NCBI GenBank assembly: GCA_002256765.1 | Contig: NCHJ01000014.1 | Location: 1 to 37,908, forward strand | Direction: 5' to 3' | Origin: Bacteroidetes bacterium 24-39-8 | GTDB taxonomy: Bacteria; Bacteroidota; Bacteroidia; Chitinophagales; Chitinophagaceae | Length of the DNA: 37,908 nt | Shown: positions 17,432 to 27,763 of the stretch, piece after piece | Numbering within the stretch: position 1 is the stretch's first letter | How the letters are laid out: every line of letters starts with the position of its first letter | Program-made: the position numbers and the translations under genes | Notes under the pieces: model-generated | Told to the model about the DNA's origin: nothing | Database searches by the model: none | The model's input: the letters and a program-made list of their open reading frames with translations, nothing else

Positions 17432-18786
17432 GATGCCAAAATATTTTTAACCTGCTGAACCAATACGTCAATATCACCCGCACCTGCCATGACTACTAAG
17501 TCTGGTTTATGTTCTTCCATCCATTGTAACATGGCTTCTTTTTCCAAGATGGCTTTTGCTTCCAAATGCATTTTGTCTAAAATGCTATAACTAGTTACAC
17601 CTTCCATAGGCAGTTCTCTGGCAGGATAAATAGGTAACAGAATTACTTGATCTGCTAGATCCAAACTCTCTGCAAATTCTTTTGCTAGGTCATTGGTTCG
17701 GCTAAACAAATGCGGTTGAAATACCAGCACCATTTTTTTATCCGCAAACAAACTCCTAACTCCACTAATCAATGCGCGCAATTCTTCAGGATGGTGCGCA
17801 TAATCATCTATCAATACCTGTTTGGGCTCATTGATCATATATTCAAACCTTCTTTTCACGCCTTTAAAATCGGCAATCGCTGCGCGAATTTTTTGGTCTT
17901 CAATACCCAAATGCTTGGCAACAGTAATGGCAGCTATGGCATTTTCAATATTGTGCAAACCACCCATAGGTAGCAATACATCTGTTACAGTAAATTGGCT
18001 ATGCTGAACATCAAAACAATAAGCGCCTTGCACTATGCGTAGATTTACGGCTTTAACATCGGCCAAGGGATTAGCGTAGTCATAATGGTATTGGTGCGCA
18101 GCTTTTAATTCTGCACTACGCTTCATGCCATATTTACTAACCAAGCAACCGCCTGGTTTAAGTTTCTGAGAAAATTCAACAAAGGCATCCGTTACCGCTT
18201 CAGGTGTTCCATAAATGTCTAAATGGTCTGGATCCATAGAAGTAATTACGGCCACATCAGGAACCAATTTTAGAAAACTACGGTCATATTCATCGGCCTC
18301 TACTACTACCACATTTCTTTCACTACTCCAGAAATTGGTTTGATAGTTAGCAGCAATGCCACCCAGAAAAGCATTACATCCATAACCAGAATGACGCAAC
18401 AAATGTGCAATCATAGAAGTTACCGTGGTCTTGCCATGGGTACCTGCAACACAAATATTAAAAGAAGCTTCCGTAATCAGTTGCAACACATCGCTGCGTT
18501 TCACAACAGGAATTCCTTTCTCTCTATAATACACCAATTCTGCTTGGGTAGCAGGAATAGCGGGTGTATATACCACAAGATCTGGATTTTGAGGAATCAA
18601 GTCTAAGCGCTCTTCATAGTGAATGGGAATACCAGATGCTTCCAGTGTTCTGGTCAATACCGTACTGGTTTTATCATAACCACTAACGGCCACATTTTTA
18701 GCATGAAAATACCTGGCTATGGCACTCATGCCAATGCCACCAATGCCTATAAAATAAATGGTTTGTATGTTGCTTAGTTTACTCAC
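17428..18786 (-). CDS. murC: UDP-N-acetylmuramate--L-alanine ligase MurC
   Basis: 452 residues. MurC adds L-Ala to UDP-MurNAc in the cytoplasm. An N-terminal Rossmann motif GIGGIGMS (14-21) is followed by the ATP-binding loop GTHGKTT (115-121), the central-domain EADEYDRSFL motif and DDYAHHPEE in the C-terminal part. The gene starts with GTG, overlapping the TGA of murG (GTGA), and its own TGA overlaps the ftsQ ATG, so three genes are translationally coupled. No ddl lies between murC and ftsQ, unlike in E. coli. Confidence 0.97.
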   Translation of the reverse strand: MSKLSNIQTIYFIGIGGIGMSAIARYFHAKNVAVSGYDKTSTVLTRTLEASGIPIHYEERLDLIPQNPDLVVYTPAIPATQAELVYYREKGIPVVKRSDVLQLITEASFNICVAGTHGKTTVTSMIAHLLRHSGYGCNAFLGGIAANYQTNFWSSERNVVVVEADEYDRSFLKLVPDVAVITSMDPDHLDIYGTPEAVTDAFVEFSQKLKPGGCLVSKYGMKRSAELKAAHQYHYDYANPLADVKAVNLRIVQGAYCFDVQHSQFTVTDVLLPMGGLHNIENAIAAITVAKHLGIEDQKIRAAIADFKGVKRRFEYMINEPKQVLIDDYAHHPEELRALISGVRSLFADKKMVLVFQPHLFSRTNDLAKEFAESLDLADQVILLPIYPARELPMEGVTSYSILDKMHLEAKAILEKEAMLQWMEEHKPDLVVMAGAGDIDVLVQQVKNILAS

Positions 18787-19874
18787 TTGATGGTATTCAA
18801 TATGGTTTTAGCTATAAGTATGTCTGCATTATCAATGGCCATGGCCCTGCTGTTTTTTTCAAACAAATGAATGCTAACCTGGTCTTTGGCCAACTGAATG
18901 GTTTTGTTGAGTAGCAATGTTTTTACATCGGCGTCTTTGATCATGAATGCTGCTTGCTTTTTAACCAAGGCATTGGCATTATGGGTTTGATGGTCTTCTG
19001 CAGCATGCGGATAGGGAACAAAAATGGCAGCTTTTCCCGCTACACAAATTTCTGTAATAGACATGGCGCCAGCCCTACTGATGACCAAGTCTGCCGCGGC
19101 ATAGGCTTTGTCCATTTCATTGATAAAACTATCTACCCAAATATTGTCCATGCCCTTGGCCTTATCATGATAATAGTCTGCATTGGGCTTGCCTGTTTGC
19201 CAAATCAATTGAAGGTTGTTCATTTTAAAAGCATCCAAATTCAAAGCCAAAGCATCATTAATAGATTTTGCACCCAAACTTCCTCCAATAGCTAAAACCG
19301 TTTGTTTGTTGGCTTGTAATCCAAAATGTTTCAATGCCTCTTCTTTAGAAACGCTTGCTTGCGCGATGGCTTTTCTAACAGGATTGCCCGTGATCATGAG
19401 CTTGTCAGATGGAAAGAATTTTTCCATTCCCTCGGATGCAACAAAAATTTTGGTGGCATTTTTGGCCAAGTATAAATTGGCTTTACCCGCAAAAGAATTG
19501 CTCTCGTGAATAAAGGTTGGAATACCTTTTGCTTGTGCCAATCTCAAAACAGGCAAAGTAGCATAACCACCAACACCTATTACGGCATCAGGTGTAAAGG
19601 ATTTGAAAATTTGTCTTACCTGAAAAAAGCTCTTGATAAGCTTTAAAGGCAGCCCAATATTTTTGATCAAAGAACTTCTATTAAGACCAGCAATGGTAAT
19701 GCCTTCAATTTTATATCCAGCCTGGGGTACTTTTTCCATTTCCATCTTACCAGTTGCCCCAACAAATAAGAACTCCGTATTGGGTTCCAAAGCTTTGATG
19801 GCATTGGCAATGGCAATGGCCGGGAAGATATGTCCTCCGGTACCGCCTCCTGCTATGATGATCTTTTTGTTCAT
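18783..19874 (-). CDS. murG: UDP-GlcNAc transferase MurG (lipid II synthesis)
   Basis: 363 residues. MurG, a GT28 enzyme with a GT-B fold, adds GlcNAc to lipid I on the cytoplasmic face of the membrane. The glycine-rich loop GGGTGGH is at 9-15, a second one (GGSLGAKSIN) lies at the start of the C-terminal domain, and the donor-binding region SRAGAMSITE is near residue 270. The length matches the family. It overlaps murC by 4 bases and starts 21 bases after ftsW. Confidence 0.97.
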   Translation of the reverse strand: MNKKIIIAGGGTGGHIFPAIAIANAIKALEPNTEFLFVGATGKMEMEKVPQAGYKIEGITIAGLNRSSLIKNIGLPLKLIKSFFQVRQIFKSFTPDAVIGVGGYATLPVLRLAQAKGIPTFIHESNSFAGKANLYLAKNATKIFVASEGMEKFFPSDKLMITGNPVRKAIAQASVSKEEALKHFGLQANKQTVLAIGGSLGAKSINDALALNLDAFKMNNLQLIWQTGKPNADYYHDKAKGMDNIWVDSFINEMDKAYAAADLVISRAGAMSITEICVAGKAAIFVPYPHAAEDHQTHNANALVKKQAAFMIKDADVKTLLLNKTIQLAKDQVSIHLFEKNSRAMAIDNADILIAKTILNTIK

Positions 19875-19895
19875 TTAATAATTCTACATTCTTCT

Positions 19896-21200
19896 CTATA
19901 CCATTACTCCCGGCTCTGGATTGCCCATTGTTGGAATGGGAATAGGTGCCGGTTCTTTTCCTTCCATTTGCTCTACGTTTCTAGCCACACTCAAGATTAA
20001 TCCAATGGCGCAGCAAGTGAATAAGAATGAGCTACCACCCATACTCACTAATGGAAGGGTTACTCCCGTTACAGGCACTAGGTTTACATTCACCGCCATA
20101 TTGGCCACTGCTTGAATAACCAAGGTAAAACTCAACCCCAATGCTAAAAATGCGCCAAATGCATACGGACATTTTCTAAAAATCCTTATGCACCTAAACA
20201 GAAAAACCAAGTAGATAAATATGATAAAAGCCCCACCTAGTAAGCCATATTCTTCTATGATGATGCTATAAATAAAATCGTTGTAAGCCTGTGGCAAAAA
20301 ATTTCTTTGACGGCTATTGCCTGGTCCAAGACCCATGAGCATGCCCCCATTAGAAATGGCAATCTTGGCTTGTTGAACTTGATAAGGCGTTTCCTTATCA
20401 GAAGCATACATAAAATCTTGTACGCGCTTAACCCAGGTACCAAACCTTCCAATAGATTTTGCTTCTTCCATCTTACCTGTCTTAACCACATCAGATTTTG
20501 CATTCCCATCATGGGTCAATATTGCCACAGACACAATTAAACAGACCGGAATCATGGCCACCAAGATGACCAAGAAAATATGTTTGAGACTCACCCTACC
20601 AATAAACATGAGCAACAAAGAAGTAGCACCAGTTAATAATGCATTGGATAAGTTAGCGGGCATGATAAGTGCACAAATAATTAAAACCGGTGTTACCACC
20701 GGTAAAAATCCTTTTTTAAAATCTTTGATCACCTCTTGTTTCTTACTGAGCATTTTACTCAAGTACATAAAGAGGGCCAGTTTGGCAAAATCACTGGTCT
20801 GCACCGTCATGTTGATAATGGGCAATTTGATCCACCTGCTTCCCTCATTAATTCTAGCACCAAAGAAAAGGGTGTAGATCAATAGGGGAATAGATAACAT
20901 AAATAGCACGGTGGCTACTTTTGAAAACAAAGTATAGTTAACCCTATGCAGAAAATAAATTAGGGTAAACCCAATCAATGAAAAAGATACTTGCTTAAAC
21001 AAGTACACATTGGTATTACCCTTATACATTTTATAAGCCAATGAACCCGTTGCAGAATAGACTACCAAAATAGAAATCAATGACAAGAGAACAACAATGC
21101 CCCAGATGTATTTATCACCTCGGGTTCTGTTCACCAGCTGACCACGCATACCATTGATGGTGGGCATTTGTGAAAAGAGGGTATCGTTGTTCTCTTGCAT
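19896..21200 (-). CDS. ftsW: SEDS peptidoglycan glycosyltransferase FtsW
   Basis: 434 residues with about ten membrane helices. SEDS signatures include GPGNSRQRNFLPQAYNDFI followed by IIEEYGLLGG, and PLVSMGGSS near the C-terminus. FtsW polymerises lipid II at the septum together with the class B PBP encoded upstream (25598-27703). RodA has the same fold; the location between murD and murG decides for FtsW. The first 35 residues are cytoplasmic and polar. The gap to murD is 41 bases. Confidence 0.95.
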   Translation of the reverse strand: MQENNDTLFSQMPTINGMRGQLVNRTRGDKYIWGIVVLLSLISILVVYSATGSLAYKMYKGNTNVYLFKQVSFSLIGFTLIYFLHRVNYTLFSKVATVLFMLSIPLLIYTLFFGARINEGSRWIKLPIINMTVQTSDFAKLALFMYLSKMLSKKQEVIKDFKKGFLPVVTPVLIICALIMPANLSNALLTGATSLLLMFIGRVSLKHIFLVILVAMIPVCLIVSVAILTHDGNAKSDVVKTGKMEEAKSIGRFGTWVKRVQDFMYASDKETPYQVQQAKIAISNGGMLMGLGPGNSRQRNFLPQAYNDFIYSIIIEEYGLLGGAFIIFIYLVFLFRCIRIFRKCPYAFGAFLALGLSFTLVIQAVANMAVNVNLVPVTGVTLPLVSMGGSSFLFTCCAIGLILSVARNVEQMEGKEPAPIPIPTMGNPEPGVMV

Positions 21201-21241
21201 TGGGTAGGAATGGGGATTACAAAAAACTACTTAAATAAAAC

Positions 21242-22597
21242 TTATAACTCTTTAACGGCATCTTTAAACTGACAGCCTCTGTCTTCATAATTTTTGAACA
21301 AATCAAAACTGGCACAAGCTGGACTTAATAAAACCACATCACCTTTTTCAGCCAATTTAAAAGAAGCATTCACTGCTTTTTTGGCAGTATCCGTTTCAAC
21401 AATCACGGGCACCAGGTCTTTAAATGCCGCAATGATTTTCTGATTATCAACACCCATGCAAACAATTGCCTTTACCTTCTCCTTTACCAGATCCGCAATC
21501 AACCCATAGTCATTCCCCTTGTCTGTACCACCTAATACCAAAACCGTTGGTTTGTTCATACTCTCAAGCGCATACCAAGTGCTGTTTACATTGGTTGCTT
21601 TACTGTCATTGATAAATTCTACACCACGCACCATGGCTACAAACTCCATTCTGTGCTCTAGGCTGTGAAAATTCTTCACGGCTTCTCTAATCTTTTCTTT
21701 TCTGATGCCGATAGTTGCGGCTGCTATTCCTGCTGCCATAGTGTTGTAGTTGTTGTGCTTGCCTTTTAAAGCAAAGTCATAAATACTCATGCTTACTCTT
21801 TCTTCTTGGATTCTTAGCATCATCTGATCGCCTTTGATGTAGCCGCCTTTTTTAAGTTCTTGTTTCATAGAGAATGGTAATGGGTTAGTAGGTAGTATAA
21901 GGGTTGACAATTTGTTAGTGATAATTCCATCATCCAGACAGTAGATAAAATGGTCATCCATGGTCTGGTTCTGAATAATTTTGAACTTGCTGTTGATATA
22001 GTTTTCAAACTTGTATTCGTATCTATCCAAATGGTCTTCTGTAATATTGAGTAGTACAGAAACATCTGGTCTAAATGTTTTGATATCGTCTAATTGAAAA
22101 GAACTGATTTCAGCTATATACCAATCTTTAGGAGCTTCCGCCACCTGCTTGGCAAAACTGTATCCAATATTGCCCACCAATGCCGCATCCAAACCTGCAG
22201 TAATGCAGATATGATAAATAAGAGAAGTGGTAGTGCTCTTTCCATTGCTACCGGTGATGGCAATGATTTTGCTATTGCCTTTAAAACGATAAGCCAATTC
22301 TATTTCACTGATCACTTCAATTCCTTTTGCACGAATCTTTTTCACCATCTCCGCTTTCTCAGGAATCCCAGGACTCTTGCAAACCTCATCTGCATTCAAA
22401 ATCAACGCTTCTGTATGCCCCCCTTCTTCAAAAGCAATCCCTGCTGCTTCTAATTCTTTTTTATAACCATCCTTGATTTTTCCACCATCACTTACAAACA
22501 CTTCATAGCCCTTTTGTTTACCCAACAAAGCAGCTCCTACCCCGCTCTCTCCCGAGCCAAGTATCACTAATCTGTGTTGTTTGCTATTTGTGTTCAT
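21242..22597 (-). CDS. murD: UDP-N-acetylmuramoyl-L-alanine--D-glutamate ligase MurD
   Basis: 451 residues. MurD adds D-Glu to the muropeptide precursor. Visible marks are the N-terminal LGSGESGVGAA loop, the ATP-binding TGSNGKST (115-122), NITEDHLDRY and FINDSKATNV of the central and C-terminal domains, and LSPACASFD near the end. Upstream lies a CT-rich heptamer array of nearly 190 bases instead of the usual short spacer, so its translation is uncoupled from mraY. Confidence 0.97.
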   Translation of the reverse strand: MNTNSKQHRLVILGSGESGVGAALLGKQKGYEVFVSDGGKIKDGYKKELEAAGIAFEEGGHTEALILNADEVCKSPGIPEKAEMVKKIRAKGIEVISEIELAYRFKGNSKIIAITGSNGKSTTTSLIYHICITAGLDAALVGNIGYSFAKQVAEAPKDWYIAEISSFQLDDIKTFRPDVSVLLNITEDHLDRYEYKFENYINSKFKIIQNQTMDDHFIYCLDDGIITNKLSTLILPTNPLPFSMKQELKKGGYIKGDQMMLRIQEERVSMSIYDFALKGKHNNYNTMAAGIAAATIGIRKEKIREAVKNFHSLEHRMEFVAMVRGVEFINDSKATNVNSTWYALESMNKPTVLVLGGTDKGNDYGLIADLVKEKVKAIVCMGVDNQKIIAAFKDLVPVIVETDTAKKAVNASFKLAEKGDVVLLSPACASFDLFKNYEDRGCQFKDAVKEL

Positions 22598-22619
22598 TTT
22601 AATCTTTCTTTCAACTTTT

Positions 22620-22808
22620 AAACTTTCTTCTTCCTCCTCTCTTCACTCTTCACTCTTCACTATCTTCTTCCTCCTCTCTTCACTCTTCACTCTTCACTTT
22701 TCACTTTCTTCTTCTTCACTCTTCACTTTCTTCTTCCTCCTCTCTTCACTCTTCACTCTTCACTTTTCACTTTCTTCTTCTTCACTCTTCACTCTTCACT
22801 CTTCACTT
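22620..22808 (-). repeat. Pyrimidine-rich tandem repeat, array B (between mraY and murD)
   Basis: The + strand is nearly pure C/T with TCTTCAC heptamers, TTTCTTCTTC and CCTCCTCT blocks. In mRNA sense (minus) it begins one base after the TAA of mraY as GTGAAGAGTGAAGAG and continues to about 23 bases before the murD ATG. A segment of about 75 bases appears twice in a row inside it, which suggests growth by duplication. It shares units with arrays A and C. Confidence 0.9.
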
Positions 22809-24119
22809 TTATCTTATCTTAAGCGTTACAATGCTTGCCACCACCAACAGAATGGTGATAATCCAGAACCTAAACGCTATTTTGTTTTCGTGAAACCCTT
22901 TTTTCTGATAATGGTGGTGCAGTGGACTCATCAAAAACACCCTTCTGCCCTCACCGTATTTCTTCTTGGTGTATTTGAAATAACTCACTTGTATAATCAC
23001 ACTCAAATCTTCAATTAAGAATACGCCGCAGAAAATGGGAATCATCAATTCTTTGCGAACAATAAATGCTAGTGATGCAATAATGCCTCCCAATGCCAAG
23101 CTTCCAGTATCGCCCATAAACACTTGGGCTGGATAGGCGTTGTACCAAAGGAATCCAATACAGGCCCCAACAAATGCTCCCACAAAAATGGATAGTTCAC
23201 CAAGGTTGGGAATGTACATGACGTCAAAATAATCGGCAAAGACATAGTTACCACTCACATAGACAAAGACGCCAATACCCGCGCCAATAATGGCACTTAC
23301 GCCAGCAGCTAATCCGTCAAGACCATCTGTAAGATTGGAACCATTAGACACTGCTGTTACAATAAAAATGACAATGAGCACATAGACCACCCAAGTGAAT
23401 TTTTCAGCACCAGGACCAATCCAAGTAAGTAAGCGGCTATAATTGAACTCGTGATTTTTGACAAATGGAATAGTTGTAATGGGTGTTTTAACTTTTACAA
23501 ATCGCTTTTCAACACCATTAATATTTCTAACAAAAATGTTACTGTCTTTTGCTAGACGCTCCCCTTTTTGCAATTGTGCTTGTGGACTTGTAAATACTTC
23601 TCTTTCTACCGTAACAGCATTGCTAAAGTATAAGGTAAGTCCAATGATGGCACCCAAACCAACCTGTCCAATAATCTTAGACAAACCAGCCAAACCATCA
23701 CTGTCTTTTTTCTTATATGCTTCACCCTTGCTCTGAGCTTCTTTGCGGGCACGAATTTTAAAATAGTCATCCAAGAAACCAATAATCCCCAACCATACAG
23801 TACAAAGCACCATCAAACGGATATAAACTTTGTCTAGGTTGGCAAATAGTATTGTAGGAATTAAGATACTTACAAGGATGATAATTCCACCCATGGTTGG
23901 GGTACCTTTCTTTTGTTGTTCACCGGCTAAACCTAACTCTCTAACAGATTCACCAATCTGGTGTCTTTTCAAGAGCATGATCAAGCGTTTACCATAAACG
24001 GTAGCAATCAACAATGAAAACACCACTGCCATGGCAATTCTAAAAGACAGGAATTGAAAGAGCCCTGCTCCTGGAATATGGTAAGACTTATTTAGCCAAT
24101 TAAACAAATAGTATAACAT
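22809..24119 (-). CDS. mraY: Phospho-MurNAc-pentapeptide translocase MraY
   Basis: 436 residues, integral membrane, making lipid I from UDP-MurNAc-pentapeptide and undecaprenyl phosphate. FLDDYFK holds the aspartate pair (117-118), [10 protein letters not shown] is at about 262-271, [11 protein letters not shown] follows, and a triple-His motif (LHHHYQKKG) lies near residue 402. It is longer than E. coli MraY (360) because of an inserted soluble segment of about 65 residues (roughly 168-232), which I recall as usual for Bacteroidota MraY. It is preceded by murE with a 9-base gap; murF, normally between them, is missing. Confidence 0.96.
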   Translation of the reverse strand: MLYYLFNWLNKSYHIPGAGLFQFLSFRIAMAVVFSLLIATVYGKRLIMLLKRHQIGESVRELGLAGEQQKKGTPTMGGIIILVSILIPTILFANLDKVYIRLMVLCTVWLGIIGFLDDYFKIRARKEAQSKGEAYKKKDSDGLAGLSKIIGQVGLGAIIGLTLYFSNAVTVEREVFTSPQAQLQKGERLAKDSNIFVRNINGVEKRFVKVKTPITTIPFVKNHEFNYSRLLTWIGPGAEKFTWVVYVLIVIFIVTAVSNGSNLTDGLDGLAAGVSAIIGAGIGVFVYVSGNYVFADYFDVMYIPNLGELSIFVGAFVGACIGFLWYNAYPAQVFMGDTGSLALGGIIASLAFIVRKELMIPIFCGVFLIEDLSVIIQVSYFKYTKKKYGEGRRVFLMSPLHHHYQKKGFHENKIAFRFWIITILLVVASIVTLKIR

Positions 24120-24128
24120 AGTGGGTAC

Positions 24129-25592
24129 TTATCTTGTGGGTGATTGAAACAGTTCTTTTAATATGGCTTTGTCATCAAAAGCGTGTTTTACACCTTTAAT
24201 GTCTTGGTATTTTTCATGACCCTTTCCGGCAATCAGAATAATGTCTTCAGGCTTGGCCAATTTTACCGCTTGCTCAATGGCAGCTCTTCTGTCTGCAATG
24301 GTTACCGTCTTTCTTTTGGCAGCAGAATTCAAACCTACTTCCATGTCTCTCAAGATCTGCTCAGGGTCTTCTGTTCTAGGATTATCACTGGTCAGGATGA
24401 GTTTGTCACTCAAACTAGCAGCTACTTCAGCCATGATGGGTCTTTTGGTTTTGTCTCTATCGCCACCGCAACCAACAACGGTAATTACTTGCTCATAGCC
24501 TTTGCGTAATTTCTTAATGGTTCCTAACACATTTTCCAAAGCATCGGGCGTATGCGCATAATCCACAATACCAATAACTTTGTTGGCACTAATGATATAA
24601 TCAAATCTGCCTTCTGCACTGCTCAAAGAACTCAACACGGTAAGCACCTGCTCAGGATTCTCACCCAAGCAAACAGCCGCTCCATAAATGGCTAGAATAT
24701 TGTAAGCATTGAATTCTCCAATGAGCATAAAATGCACTTCTTTCTCATTCACTGTCATCACCAAACCTTGCAAACCATTTTCCAAGATCTTACCCTTGAA
24801 AGCAGCCATGGTTTTTAAGCTATAATAATATTGCTTGGCGGGAGTGTTTTGTAACATAACAGCACCGCGCTTGTCATCGGCATTGGATATGGCAAAGGCC
24901 GATGTGCTCAGATGATCAAAAAATGCTTTTTTGGCCTTGATATAAGCTTCAAAAGTTTTGTGATAATCTAAATGGTCATGGCTGATATTGCTAAACAAAG
25001 CACCTGTAAAATCAAGTCCCGTAATTCTGTGTTGGTGTATAGCATGACTGCTACATTCCATGAATACATGGGTACAACCCGCGTCTAACATCTGACGCAA
25101 TAAAGCATTCAAGCTTACCGCGTCTGGTGTGGTATGGGTTGATGGAATTATTTGATCTGCAATTTGGTTTTGCACGGTGCTTACCAAACCGCATTTGTAC
25201 CCCAGTTGACTAAATAGTTTAAATAAAACAGTAGCAATAGTTGTTTTACCATTGGTTCCAGTTACACCCACCAATTTTAAATGCTTGCTAGGTGCACCAA
25301 AGAATTCATGCGCCATATAAGCTACGGCTTCATGACTATTGGCCACTTGTAAATAAGTAATACCATCATGAAATAGTGCAGGTAATTCTTCGCATATAAT
25401 AGCAATGGCTCCCAGTTCAATGGCTTTGCCTATATAGCTATGACCATCGCTCAATTCACCTTTAATGGCTACAAATACATTACCAGTAGTCACTTTGCGT
25501 GAATCAATTTGTATACCGGACACTTCTAAGTCAGTGCTACCATGCACTTCTTTGAGGTGAACTTTGTACAATATGTCTTGCAGCTTAGCCAT
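24129..25592 (-). CDS. murE: UDP-MurNAc-tripeptide synthetase MurE, meso-diaminopimelate type
   Basis: 487 residues. The ATP loop TGTNGKT is at 111-117, the HDHLDYH motif at 205-211 precedes the lysine that is carbamylated in the family (KAKKAFF), and DNPR at 403-406 is the meso-DAP recognition motif. The wall therefore very likely contains meso-diaminopimelate, as expected of Gram-negative bacteria. The gap to ftsI is 5 bases and to mraY 9 bases, so the genes are tightly packed. Confidence 0.97.
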   Translation of the reverse strand: MAKLQDILYKVHLKEVHGSTDLEVSGIQIDSRKVTTGNVFVAIKGELSDGHSYIGKAIELGAIAIICEELPALFHDGITYLQVANSHEAVAYMAHEFFGAPSKHLKLVGVTGTNGKTTIATVLFKLFSQLGYKCGLVSTVQNQIADQIIPSTHTTPDAVSLNALLRQMLDAGCTHVFMECSSHAIHQHRITGLDFTGALFSNISHDHLDYHKTFEAYIKAKKAFFDHLSTSAFAISNADDKRGAVMLQNTPAKQYYYSLKTMAAFKGKILENGLQGLVMTVNEKEVHFMLIGEFNAYNILAIYGAAVCLGENPEQVLTVLSSLSSAEGRFDYIISANKVIGIVDYAHTPDALENVLGTIKKLRKGYEQVITVVGCGGDRDKTKRPIMAEVAASLSDKLILTSDNPRTEDPEQILRDMEVGLNSAAKRKTVTIADRRAAIEQAVKLAKPEDIILIAGKGHEKYQDIKGVKHAFDDKAILKELFQSPTR

Positions 25593-25597
25593 TGTTA

Positions 25598-27703
25598 TTA
25601 ATTAAGTTCTACTTCTACTAGTTGTCCTTTTACCACAGGAAGACCAGCTGTAATGGATTGTGCCATTACCTTTCCCTTCCCGCGTATATTTAATTTCAAA
25701 CCCATATTTTCACATACATACACCGCGTCTTTTAAACCCATGCCGTTTAATTCTGGCATCAGGTTTAAGGGTGTTGATTTTGCTGTAACTACTAAGTCAC
25801 GCGCTTCCCCTTTAACAGCTACATACGCTGCATTAGAAGCCGAATCCCTAAAGCCCATTTTCAATTTGCCCATGACCCTGGCCATGTCTTTTCTTGAACC
25901 AGCATAACTCATGATAGAACTATCCAAGCGTTTTTTATTCAACTCATTTTTACCACCTTTTACATAAGTACTATACAAGCGATCAGCAATTTCTTTAAAC
26001 ACAGGACCTGCAACAGATCCGCCATAGAATACGGCTGCATGTGGTTTGTTCTTGATCACAACCACACAAGTATATTGGGGATTATCTGCGGGAAAATATC
26101 CAGCAAAAGAGGACTGATAAATTTTATCGGCGTAGCCTTTATTGCCATTGGCTACTAAGGCAGTACCTGTTTTTCCTGCAACAGGAAACAAACTTGTCTT
26201 AAACAATTCTTTTGCGGTACCTGCTATGCAAACCCCTTCTAAACATTCTCTTAATTGTGCCAGTGTTTGGTCACTACAAACTTTTTCACGCACTACAATG
26301 GGATCCATATTTTTCAAGAGCACACCTTCTTCTCGCACACTTGACACCAGGTATGGACGCATCATTTTTCCTTGATTGGCCACAGCATTGTATAAAGCCA
26401 GGGTTTGCAAGGGAGAGATCTGTAGGTTATAACCAAATGCCATCCAAGGCATGGTAGTAGGACCCCACATTTTTTGACCAGGTTTGTAAATAGTAGCACG
26501 CCCTTCACCAATAAGATCAATACCGGTAAGGGTATCCATCTGCATTTGCTTTAAGCGATTGATAAATTGAGAAGGCTGACCACTATAATGGGCTGATACC
26601 AATTTAGCCATACCCACATTGGAACTCAGTTCAAAAGCTTGTTTAGCTGTTACGTCTCTATGACCCGATTGCTCTGAATCATACACGGTTTGACCAGCCA
26701 CTCTCCAGATACCACCTTCAAGATCTACCATGGTATTGAGGTTGATCTTTTTGTCTTCTAACAAAGCCATCATGGTAGCCAACTTGAAAGTTGACCCTGG
26801 CTCGGTAGTAGAAATGGCATAGTTATAATCTTCCCAATAGCCACCATTTGGCTTCTTACCCAAATTGGCAATGGCTTTGATTTTTCCAGTCTTTACTTCC
26901 ATGACAATGGCGCATCCATGTTCTGCTTCATTCTTCTCCATCATCTTCATGAGTGCGTTCTCAGCAATCTCTTGAATGAATACATCAATGGTGCTTACAA
27001 TGTCTTTGCCTGTTTCTGGTTCAATAATATAGTCATCATTAATGGGCACTTTTACACCACCTGCAATGGTTCTTACCCACTGCTTTCCTTCTCTACCTTT
27101 TAACAAGCTATCGTAGGTTTTTTCTAAACCCACTTTAGAAGAAGCCCTGTCTAGACCAATGGTTCTAAAAGCCAGAATACCATAAGGATTGAGGCGAATA
27201 CTTCTTTCGTTCACAATCAAACCACTCTTGTACCTCCCGTCTCTGAAGAGCGGAAATTTTCTGAGTTGTTCGTATTCTCTATAAGATGTTTTCTTGTGTA
27301 ATTCTAGATAAGGCTCGTTCTCTTTATAAGCTTCCATTAACCATTGCTTGTAGCCTTCTGCAGAACGATCTTTGAAGAGGTTGGATAAATAAAAGGAGAG
27401 GGAGTCTAGATTTTCGCGGAAGTGAATGCCACTTTTTTCATGTAACCATTCCACGCGAAAATCTATGAATAAATCAAATTGGGGAATGCTGGTACTAAGC
27501 ATTTGTCCGTCTTCACTGTAGATGGTACCACGCTCGGCTTCAATAGAATCAATGCGCTGGTGAAGGCTGTCGCTCATGCTTCTCCAGTGCTCACCCTGCA
27601 CTTGCTGAATGTACACCGCCTTTCCAAAGATGGCGATGCAGACCCCTATCACCAGTATATAACTGAGATAGACCCTCCAGAGTATGTCGCGCTTCACTTC
27701 CAT
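25598..27703 (-). CDS. ftsI: Class B penicillin-binding protein FtsI/PBP3 with C-terminal PASTA domain
   Basis: 701 residues. One N-terminal membrane helix (about 10-31) is followed by a dimerisation domain and the transpeptidase domain with STFK at 304-307 (nucleophile Ser304), SSN at 360-362 and KTGT at 511-514. The last 60 or so residues form a PASTA-like domain ending in VKGQLVEVELN. It crosslinks septal peptidoglycan as the partner of FtsW. PASTA-bearing FtsI (SpoVD-like layout) is typical for this phylum. Upstream, array C separates it from ftsL. Confidence 0.96.
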   Translation of the reverse strand: MEVKRDILWRVYLSYILVIGVCIAIFGKAVYIQQVQGEHWRSMSDSLHQRIDSIEAERGTIYSEDGQMLSTSIPQFDLFIDFRVEWLHEKSGIHFRENLDSLSFYLSNLFKDRSAEGYKQWLMEAYKENEPYLELHKKTSYREYEQLRKFPLFRDGRYKSGLIVNERSIRLNPYGILAFRTIGLDRASSKVGLEKTYDSLLKGREGKQWVRTIAGGVKVPINDDYIIEPETGKDIVSTIDVFIQEIAENALMKMMEKNEAEHGCAIVMEVKTGKIKAIANLGKKPNGGYWEDYNYAISTTEPGSTFKLATMMALLEDKKINLNTMVDLEGGIWRVAGQTVYDSEQSGHRDVTAKQAFELSSNVGMAKLVSAHYSGQPSQFINRLKQMQMDTLTGIDLIGEGRATIYKPGQKMWGPTTMPWMAFGYNLQISPLQTLALYNAVANQGKMMRPYLVSSVREEGVLLKNMDPIVVREKVCSDQTLAQLRECLEGVCIAGTAKELFKTSLFPVAGKTGTALVANGNKGYADKIYQSSFAGYFPADNPQYTCVVVIKNKPHAAVFYGGSVAGPVFKEIADRLYSTYVKGGKNELNKKRLDSSIMSYAGSRKDMARVMGKLKMGFRDSASNAAYVAVKGEARDLVVTAKSTPLNLMPELNGMGLKDAVYVCENMGLKLNIRGKGKVMAQSITAGLPVVKGQLVEVELN

Positions 27704-27763
27704 GTACGGTACGGTTGTTCAACCAGATTAAAAACTATTGTATCAACTCAAAAACTCTAAACT

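Noticed and set aside
22581-23018. Coding frame on the + strand over the CT-rich array (Ser/Leu/Phe/His-rich translation)
   Set aside because: It is the translation of the pyrimidine repeat plus the antisense of mraY. The same kind of low-complexity peptide appears at 27738-28118. No protein family features.
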